Shown here piece after piece: positions 1-4,201 of a stretch of 5,283 nt of DNA (position 1 is its first letter; each line of letters starts with the position of its first letter). Source of the stretch: an uncultured Clostridium sp. (lineage in GTDB: Bacteria; Bacillota; Clostridia; Lachnospirales; Lachnospiraceae); NCBI GenBank assembly GCA_958442925.1, contig CAUCIO010000157.1, forward strand, positions 1-5,283, written 5' to 3'. The position numbers and the translations under genes are program-made. The notes under the pieces were generated by a model, which saw only the letters and a list, made by a program, of their open reading frames with translations, searched no databases and was not told the origin of the DNA.

Positions 1-922
1 CAGGAAGATAATAAATCGGAGTTACATCGTGATCTGCTGTCAGGCAGACTTTAATGCCAGCTCTGCTCATAATTCCGGCTGTCTCAAATCTCTTTGCCAT
101 GCACTCCAGCTTGGATCTGGGATTAATCGTAGGACCTAAAATCACCGGATAGTCAAACTGCTTTAAATAATCCAGAATCGCTGCACCATCTGTACAGTGA
201 ACCAGAACCAGACGCAGGTTATATTCCCTGGCAATCCTGATTGCTGTACAGATATCATCTGCCCTGTGGACATGAGCGTGAAGAGGAATTTCCCTGTTTA
301 AAAGGGGCAGCATATTTTCCATTCCCATGTCAGTCCTGAAATAGGAGCCTGATTTCTCTGCCTCTTCCTTATGATGGCGGTAATCCAGGGCATCCTCAAT
401 GCACTTTCTTAACATCCATGCGTTGCCCATACGGGACTTGAAGCCATAGCCTGCATTCTTTGGATTCTCTCCAAAACTGCACTTAACAGCTGCTTTCCCC
501 TTTAAAAGCATATCCTCTGCCACTGTTCCTGTAAGGCTGATGACACTGCACATGCCTCCGATGACGCTGTCGCTTCCCGGACAGGTGCAGGCAGCTGTTA
601 CACCGACTTCCACCGCTGACTTTACAGCCAGATCAAAGGGGTTAATAGCATCCAGCGTATCCAGATATGGCATCAGGGCGTCACTGTAATCGTTGCAGTC
701 ATCTCCAATGGCTCCCATACCCTCTTCACTGACACAGATATGGCTGTGGGCGTCAATGAGACCCGGAGTCACATATTTTCCCTCTGCATCAATGATCTCC
801 TCATCCTGGCCAGGAATCAGATTTTCGCCGATCTCCTGAATTTTGCCGTCCTTCACCCGCAGATCACATGTTACAAAGCCATCTTTCTCAAACAGAAGAA
901 CATTGCCGTTTTTAATAAGCAT
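1..922 (-). CDS. Metal-dependent amidohydrolase, imidazolonepropionase-like (C-terminus cut by window edge)
   Basis: The reading frame is open from ATG at 922 to the left edge: 307 codons with no stop. Residues 1-55 form the small N-terminal beta domain typical of the amidohydrolase superfamily, ending in VTPGLIDAHSH with metal-ligand pair H59/H61. Further likely metal or active-site motifs are GENPK (151-155), HAHVHRADD (215-223), VHCTDG (H242) and TADHD (D297). The order H-x-H, Lys region, His, His, Asp is that of cytosolic TIM-barrel amidohydrolases that hydrolyse C-N bonds in cyclic amides, ureides or acylated amino acids. From memory, relatives are about 385-390 residues, so roughly 80 C-terminal residues lie outside the window. 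AAGGAG at 938-933, 10 nt upstream, supports this start. It lies 20 bp downstream of the carrier gene on the same strand with no terminator between, so the two are probably co-transcribed. The substrate cannot be read from sequence. The protein is cysteine-rich (12 Cys in 307 residues). The family is clear; the reaction is not. Confidence 0.9.
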   Translation of the reverse strand, partial: MLIKNGNVLLFEKDGFVTCDLRVKDGKIQEIGENLIPGQDEEIIDAEGKYVTPGLIDAHSHICVSEEGMGAIGDDCNDYSDALMPYLDTLDAINPFDLAVKSAVEVGVTAACTCPGSDSVIGGMCSVISLTGTVAEDMLLKGKAAVKCSFGENPKNAGYGFKSRMGNAWMLRKCIEDALDYRHHKEEAEKSGSYFRTDMGMENMLPLLNREIPLHAHVHRADDICTAIRIAREYNLRLVLVHCTDGAAILDYLKQFDYPVILGPTINPRSKLECMAKRFETAGIMSRAGIKVCLTADHDVTPIYYLP

Positions 923-942
923 TCTGACTCATCTCCTTCTCT

Positions 943-2352
943 TTAGTATCCAATCGCCACTGCGATGGTCATAAATATCACTTCCAGCACAAGCACCATT
1001 CCAAACAGAGGAGTGATAAACTTGTACCACTTATTGATCGGAACTCCCATCAGTCCGCATCCCAGAGCACAGGAAGTCGGCCAGAACATCTCGGCAAAGC
1101 CGTTTCCGAACTGGTATGCCAGTACCGCAATCTGCTTGCTCAGTCCGATTAACTCGGCAGTCGGCGCCATGATTGGCATGGTGATAGTCGCCTGGCTGGA
1201 GGAACCTGTGATAAAGAATTTAATAATATTCTGTAAGAACAGCATTCCGTAAGCAGAGACAAACTTGCTGGCCTCGGACAGCAGGCTTACCAGATAGTAA
1301 ACAATCGTATCGGAAATCATTCCGTCTTTCATTACCAGAAGAATACCTCTTGTAAATCCTACGATTAACATAGAGGATACCATGGATTTTGTGGACTCAA
1401 TAAAGGTTTTGCAGATGTCTGTGGCAGAATATCCGCTGACAATTCCTACAAAAATCATCATCATCAGGAACATGGCTGCAATCTCATTGATGCCCCATCC
1501 TGCCTGGGTGATACCCCACAAAAGTCCGCCCAGAGTTCCCAGGAACAGAGCCAGACTGATTTTCTGTCTGGTATCCATTTTAGAGCCTGTCAGCTCCTCC
1601 AGACTCTTTCTCTGAACGAAATCAGTCTCAACGCCATACATAACCGATTTAGTCGGATCTGCCTTTACCTTGCGGGCATAGTGCATAATGTAAAGAATTG
1701 CCAGAAGCTCAAATGCAATTAAAACTGCGATTCTAAGTCCCAGACCAGAATAAAGCGGCACGCCTGCTACGTCCTGAGCAATTCCGATGGTGTAAGGGTT
1801 AAAAGTACCGGAAGCATAACCGATGGTCACACCCAGATAGACAATGGCTCCTCCCACGACCATGTCATAGCCAAGGGCTACTGCAATTCCCACAAACACA
1901 GGAAAGAGGCCGTATACCTCCTCAAAAATTCCCATGGTGGAGCTTAACAGTCCCAGCACAATCATGGTAATCGGAATCATCAGCTGGATTTTCTTTCCTA
2001 CCAGCCGAACCAGGGTTCCCAGGGCTGCGTCCATCGTGCCGTTCTTCACCAGCATAAATACGAAGCCATAGGCAAAGATAATTAAGAACATGATGTCAGC
2101 CGCGTCTACATATCCTCTCTGAAGAGACAGGAAAATGTCAAAAAATCCCGGCGCCTCCACGTCCACAAATTCGAAGCTTCCCGGCACTACTACGGTTGTA
2201 CCGCTGACCGGATCCTCCACTCTCTGATACTGTCCTGCCGGAATAATGTGGGTGAGAATCGTCATGATCACCAGAATTGTGATGAGAATCACATAGGTGT
2301 GAGGCATCTTGACATTCTCAAACCATTTTTTCCGCTTGGTTTTTTCATTCAT
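943..2352 (-). CDS. YfcC family (DcuC/ion transporter superfamily) membrane carrier
   Basis: This 469-residue polytopic inner-membrane protein has a basic cytoplasmic N-terminus (KTKRKKW) and about 11-12 hydrophobic segments, the first at about residues 18-38. Recognisable YfcC/DcuC-family segments are GIFEEVYGLFPVF (141-153), the ASGTFNPYTIGIAQD region (180-194), and a C-terminal re-entrant-like block TGSSSQATITMPIMAP (382-397) followed by QFGNGFAEMFWPTS (414-427). Relatives include E. coli YfcC (about 506 residues) and more distantly ArcD-type arginine/ornithine antiporters and DcuC dicarboxylate carriers. The expected role is secondary transport of amino-acid-like, peptide-like or carboxylate solutes; the actual substrate is unknown. 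The start at 2352 is supported by AGGAGG at 2367-2362, 9 nt upstream. It is the first gene of an operon with the downstream amidohydrolase and is divergent from the MerR regulator. Its promoter has the 19-bp-spacer MerR architecture, so it is probably the regulator's target. It appears intact. Confidence 0.9.
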   Translation of the reverse strand: MNEKTKRKKWFENVKMPHTYVILITILVIMTILTHIIPAGQYQRVEDPVSGTTVVVPGSFEFVDVEAPGFFDIFLSLQRGYVDAADIMFLIIFAYGFVFMLVKNGTMDAALGTLVRLVGKKIQLMIPITMIVLGLLSSTMGIFEEVYGLFPVFVGIAVALGYDMVVGGAIVYLGVTIGYASGTFNPYTIGIAQDVAGVPLYSGLGLRIAVLIAFELLAILYIMHYARKVKADPTKSVMYGVETDFVQRKSLEELTGSKMDTRQKISLALFLGTLGGLLWGITQAGWGINEIAAMFLMMMIFVGIVSGYSATDICKTFIESTKSMVSSMLIVGFTRGILLVMKDGMISDTIVYYLVSLLSEASKFVSAYGMLFLQNIIKFFITGSSSQATITMPIMAPTAELIGLSKQIAVLAYQFGNGFAEMFWPTSCALGCGLMGVPINKWYKFITPLFGMVLVLEVIFMTIAVAIGY

Positions 2353-2371
2353 ACCGTCATTCCTCCTGCGT

Positions 2372-2391
2372 ATTTTTACACATTTTTAACA
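2372..2391. repeat. Short imperfect tandem repeat in the carrier 5' leader
   Basis: Two adjacent 10-bp units read on the plus strand as ATTTTTACAC and ATTTTTAACA. They fall in the predicted untranslated leader of the minus-strand carrier mRNA, between the predicted start of transcription (about 2395) and its ribosome binding site. They may be no more than AT-rich composition. No hairpin or function is evident. Confidence 0.3.
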
Positions 2392-2401
2392 TTCCTTTTA
2401 A

Positions 2402-2432
2402 ATTATAAAGCTTCAAGTAACTTGAGAGTCAA
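2402..2432 (-). promoter_or_regulatory. MerR-type promoter of the carrier/amidohydrolase operon (19-bp spacer)
   Basis: On the minus strand, -35 TTGACT (2432-2427) and a perfect -10 TATAAT (2407-2402) are separated by 19 bp (2426-2408), two more than the SigA optimum. The inverted repeat TCAAGT-A-ACTTGA lies within the spacer, on the same face-to-face arrangement used by MerR-family activators, which untwist such long spacers so that RNA polymerase can use them. Transcription should begin near 2395, giving a leader of about 43 nt before the carrier ATG. The elements are seen directly. Activation by the divergent MerR protein is inferred from the layout and family knowledge. Confidence 0.85.
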
Positions 2433-2434
2433 GT
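2413..2434. promoter_or_regulatory. Candidate MerR operator: three half-sites in tandem
   Basis: TCAAGT (2413-2418), central A (2419) and ACTTGA (2420-2425) form a perfect inverted repeat with 6-bp arms inside the carrier promoter spacer. It resembles known MerR-family operators such as the SoxR site, whose core is TCAAGTTAACTTGA. After GAG, a third TCAAGT (2429-2434) overlaps the carrier -35 and makes a second inverted repeat, ACTTGA-gag-TCAAGT. The first, centrally placed repeat is the likely dimer site. The third half-site may be partly dictated by the overlapping -35 sequence. Confidence 0.75.
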
Positions 2435-2442
2435 ATTTACTG

Positions 2443-2471
2443 TTTTAAGTCTTATGGATTTTTGCTATAAT
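2443..2471 (+). promoter_or_regulatory. Promoter of the MerR-family regulator gene
   Basis: A perfect -10 TATAAT lies at 2466-2471 preceded by TGC (2463-2465), giving an extended -10 (TGn). The -35 position 17 bp upstream is TTTTAA (2443-2448), a weak match, so the extended -10 probably carries the activity. Transcription should start near 2478 and give a leader of about 24 nt. The element stands back to back with the carrier promoter without overlapping it. The operator lies around -59 relative to this start, so strong autorepression from that site is not obviously expected. Confidence 0.7.
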
Positions 2472-2484
2472 AGTGACACTACGC

Positions 2485-2492
2485 AAAGGAGG
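2485..2492 (+). promoter_or_regulatory. Ribosome binding site that fixes the MerR gene start
   Basis: AAAGGAGG sits 9 nt before ATG 2502. An in-frame ATG at 2454 would add 16 residues, but it lies upstream of the -10 element and has no Shine-Dalgarno sequence, so 2502 is the start. Confidence 0.9.
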
Positions 2493-2501
2493 CGACTGTT
2501 T

Positions 2502-3257
2502 ATGGACAATTATCTCTCCATTGGGGAGGTTTCCCGGCTGTTAAATATCCCGGAGCACACGCTCCGCTACTGGCAGGATGCCGGGATTTTCTCTGTCCGC
2601 CAGGAGACAAACAATTACAGGAAATATACGGTGGCAGATCTGCTGAATATTGCAGAGGTAGCCTTTTACAGAAATATCGGCATTCCGGTTAAGGAGATGG
2701 AACGATTCAACCAGTTTAGTCTGGAGGATTACAGCCCGATTCTTGACGACGTAAAGTTCAGGGTGGAAAAACAGATGGAGGAACTGAATGCCATGCATCA
2801 GCTGATTCTGCTGAAAGAAAAACACATTCATGAAATCCATACTCTCCGAAAAAGGGATTATTCCTGGGAAACCGTTCCCTTTCAGTCTATTGTCCGGTTC
2901 TCCTACAGCGACCGGGACAAGCTGATCGAGTACACTCGCAATCCCTCCCTCTATGTCCGCTGCATTGACACTGCGGATCTGTCTCAGGAGGTTCGTGGAA
3001 TTATCTGTGAGAGCCCTGCTCTTCAGGATGAAATCCTCTGGCAGGCTAAAAGGTCCCAGACTTCCCGCTTCGCTTCTTTCTTAATTGAGGAATATCCGGA
3101 AGAAGGATATTCCAATAACATTCTGGAAAAGCTGGAGCCAATTCGAAAGCAGGCAGAGACAGGAATCCTGCTGGCCAACTTTTTGATGAGCGAAGTAAAA
3201 GATGGGCGAAAGGTAGATTATCTGAAAGGATATGTGGAGGTGCTGGAACCTTTTTAA
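2502..3257 (+). CDS. MerR-family transcriptional regulator
   Basis: This 251-residue protein has an N-terminal MerR winged helix-turn-helix: LSIGEVSRLLNIPEHTLRYW (5-24) is the HTH, followed by the wing and NYRKYTVADL (38-47) with the second helical pair through IPVKEM (61-66). Residues about 84-117 are a charged helical stretch suited to the antiparallel coiled-coil dimer interface of the family. Residues about 120-251 form an effector domain I do not recognise. Only two cysteines occur (C154, C169), not paired as in metal- or redox-sensing MerR proteins, so an organic ligand is more likely. The gene is divergent from the carrier/amidohydrolase operon, whose promoter has the 19-bp spacer and palindrome diagnostic of MerR control. 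The likely job is to activate that operon when its substrate, or a derivative, is present. Its stop overlaps the convergent XRE gene by 4 bp. The DNA-binding family is certain; the ligand is unknown. Confidence 0.92.
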   Translation: MDNYLSIGEVSRLLNIPEHTLRYWQDAGIFSVRQETNNYRKYTVADLLNIAEVAFYRNIGIPVKEMERFNQFSLEDYSPILDDVKFRVEKQMEELNAMHQLILLKEKHIHEIHTLRKRDYSWETVPFQSIVRFSYSDRDKLIEYTRNPSLYVRCIDTADLSQEVRGIICESPALQDEILWQAKRSQTSRFASFLIEEYPEEGYSNNILEKLEPIRKQAETGILLANFLMSEVKDGRKVDYLKGYVEVLEPF

Positions 3258-3982
3258 TAGTCCAGATTATTGACCAGCAGCATATTCAGCTTCTGCCACC
3301 GGGAAAGTTCTTCCCTGGTAATCAGCAGCCGCTTTTTAAATTCTTCTGTGTGTTCCTGGGGAGTCAGCGTCACCAGGCATTTAAAGGCACAGGGCATTAA
3401 ATCGGCGCTGGAAATTCCGCATAGCAGACCTTCTGTGGAATCTCTCAGATCCAGGGGATTAAAAATATAGAGAAGATCCTCTTCCAGGGAATTGTACTGA
3501 TTGACAAAGGAAAACCGGATCAGCATATCGCTGTAAACCACCTTTCCTGTATAGTATACCTCGCTGCTGCGGCCAGATGGATTGACCGTGCTGATGGAGA
3601 GATCCGCTTCATAGCTTCCCGGTTCCTCTTCTGTCTCCCGGATATTGATGATGCCGTCTTTCAGCCGTTTATATCTTCCATCGTAAAAATAAAAGTAAAG
3701 CCTGCTGGCCCTAAAAAACGGACTCATTCCGACAGGAGCCGTCTTCACAGACGTTGTTTCTTCGTCCTCTGTCGGGAGATCCAGAATCCGTCCCGGACTG
3801 ACGTCCAGAGCTGCGGCGATTTCCACCAGGGTTTCAATGTCCATGGAAACCTCCCCTGTCTCATATTTGCTGACGCTGGCCCGGCTTTTATGAATCCGAT
3901 CCGCCAGCTGCTGCAGCGTCATATTTTTATTCTTCCGGTACATCCGAATCTTCATCCCCGCATGCAGATTAATATTTCCCAT
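3254..3982 (-). CDS. XRE-family HTH regulator with uncharacterised C-terminal domain
   Basis: This 242-residue protein carries an N-terminal Cro/C1-type helix-turn-helix at about residues 10-66: KIRMYRKNKNMTLQQLADRI (11-30), the recognition region SRASVSKYETGE (33-44), then VEIAAALDVSPGRIL (53-67). An acidic linker (DLPTEDEETTS, 68-78) leads to a domain of about 150 residues (about 87-235) rich in alternating aromatic and hydrophobic strands, such as RLYFYFYDGRYKRL (94-107) and the segment around VVYSDMLIRFSF (148-159). It looks beta-rich and could be a ligand-binding module; I do not recognise it. The gene is divergent from the NSS transporter, which is the natural candidate target, and convergent with the MerR gene, the stop codons overlapping in TTAA. 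An in-frame upstream ATG at 4042 would add 20 residues. ATG 3982 is preferred because AAGGAGG lies 7 nt upstream of it. A DNA-binding role is well supported; the target and signal are inferred or unknown. Confidence 0.88.
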   Translation of the reverse strand: MGNINLHAGMKIRMYRKNKNMTLQQLADRIHKSRASVSKYETGEVSMDIETLVEIAAALDVSPGRILDLPTEDEETTSVKTAPVGMSPFFRASRLYFYFYDGRYKRLKDGIINIRETEEEPGSYEADLSISTVNPSGRSSEVYYTGKVVYSDMLIRFSFVNQYNSLEEDLLYIFNPLDLRDSTEGLLCGISSADLMPCAFKCLVTLTPQEHTEEFKKRLLITREELSRWQKLNMLLVNNLDY

Positions 3983-3989
3983 GGAATAT

Positions 3990-3996
3990 CCTCCTT
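3990..3996 (-). promoter_or_regulatory. Ribosome binding site that fixes the XRE gene start
   Basis: On the minus strand AAGGAGG (3996-3990) is followed by a 7-nt spacer and ATG at 3982. This strong site lies inside the 20-residue extension given by the upstream ATG at 4042, which argues that the extension is untranslated leader. Confidence 0.85.
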
Positions 3997-4051
3997 CGTA
4001 CTTTGTTTCATATAAATATACTTTTTTTCCAAAACACTTCAATCAAAAGCA

Positions 4052-4080
4052 ATTATAGCTTCTTTTTCTCTATTTTTCTA
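4052..4080 (-). promoter_or_regulatory. Probable promoter of the XRE regulator gene
   Basis: On the minus strand a perfect -10 TATAAT (4057-4052) has TAGAAA (4080-4075) 17 bp upstream, a 4-of-6 match to the -35 consensus. Transcription would start near 4045 and leave a leader of about 60 nt. A second possible pair lies nearer the gene (TTGAAG, 16 bp, TATATT), but the region is AT-rich and this alternative is weaker. Confidence 0.55.
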
Positions 4081-4099
4081 GTTTTATTCAATTTTTTAT

Positions 4100-4122
4100 A
4101 GAAAAAGTTTCTTTAAATGAAA
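4100..4122. repeat. Overlapping AT-rich inverted repeats between the divergent promoters (operator candidate)
   Basis: AGAAA-aag-TTTCT (4100-4112) is a 5-bp-arm inverted repeat. It overlaps TTTCTTTAAATGAAA (4108-4122), a 15-bp near-palindrome with 6 of 7 pairs matching around a central A. Both lie between the XRE gene's -35 and the NSS gene's -35, where an operator shared by a divergent pair would be expected. AT-rich sequence yields such repeats readily, so this is a candidate only. Confidence 0.35.
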
Positions 4123-4133
4123 TTATGTCCAGG

Positions 4134-4161
4134 TTGAGTTTTCCTGTTTTTCTTCTATAAT
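4134..4161 (+). promoter_or_regulatory. Promoter of the NSS transporter gene
   Basis: -35 TTGAGT (4134-4139), a 16-bp spacer and a perfect -10 TATAAT (4156-4161) make a good SigA-type promoter. The 11-mer CTATAATAGTG around the -10 (4155-4165) is identical to that of the MerR gene promoter (2465-2475). Transcription should start near 4168, giving a leader of about 34 nt. Confidence 0.75.
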
Positions 4162-4184
4162 AGTGCCTTGGGAAAACTAATGAA

Positions 4185-4190
4185 AAAGGA
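4185..4190 (+). promoter_or_regulatory. Ribosome binding site of the NSS transporter, with long spacing
   Basis: AAAGGA is the only Shine-Dalgarno-like sequence before the gene. It is 11 nt from ATG 4202, longer than usual, and 5 nt from an in-frame TTG at 4196 that would add two residues (start then Ile). ATG 4202 is preferred by codon type, but TTG 4196 cannot be excluded. Confidence 0.5.
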
Positions 4191-4201
4191 TGTACTTGAT
4201 T

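Noticed and set aside
740..946. Plus-strand open frame of 68 codons
   Set aside because: It lies antisense to the 5' part of the amidohydrolase gene, whose motif-bearing frame is clear. No ribosome binding site or recognisable domain supports it.
965..1615. Two plus-strand open frames (965-1252 and 1382-1615)
   Set aside because: Both are antisense to the carrier gene, which encodes continuous conserved membrane segments through this region. Their translations are low-complexity shadows without domains.
2248..2448. Plus-strand open frame of 66 codons running into the divergent gap
   Set aside because: It is antisense to the carrier's N-terminus, then crosses the promoter and operator of the same gene. 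There is no ribosome binding site.
2454..2501. 16-residue N-terminal extension of the MerR protein from ATG 2454
   Set aside because: That ATG is upstream of the -10 TATAAT (2466-2471), and a strong AAAGGAGG precedes ATG 2502. The family fold also begins right after the later start.
3241..3279. Bidirectional rho-independent terminator at the convergent junction
   Set aside because: Short inverted repeats exist, but loops are long (13 and 27 nt), stems are only 5-6 bp, and the U-run lies within the loop, not after the stem. This is not a canonical terminator.
3983..4042. 20-residue N-terminal extension of the XRE protein from ATG 4042
   Set aside because: The extension would contain the AAGGAGG ribosome binding site that serves ATG 3982, and it has no family-like sequence.
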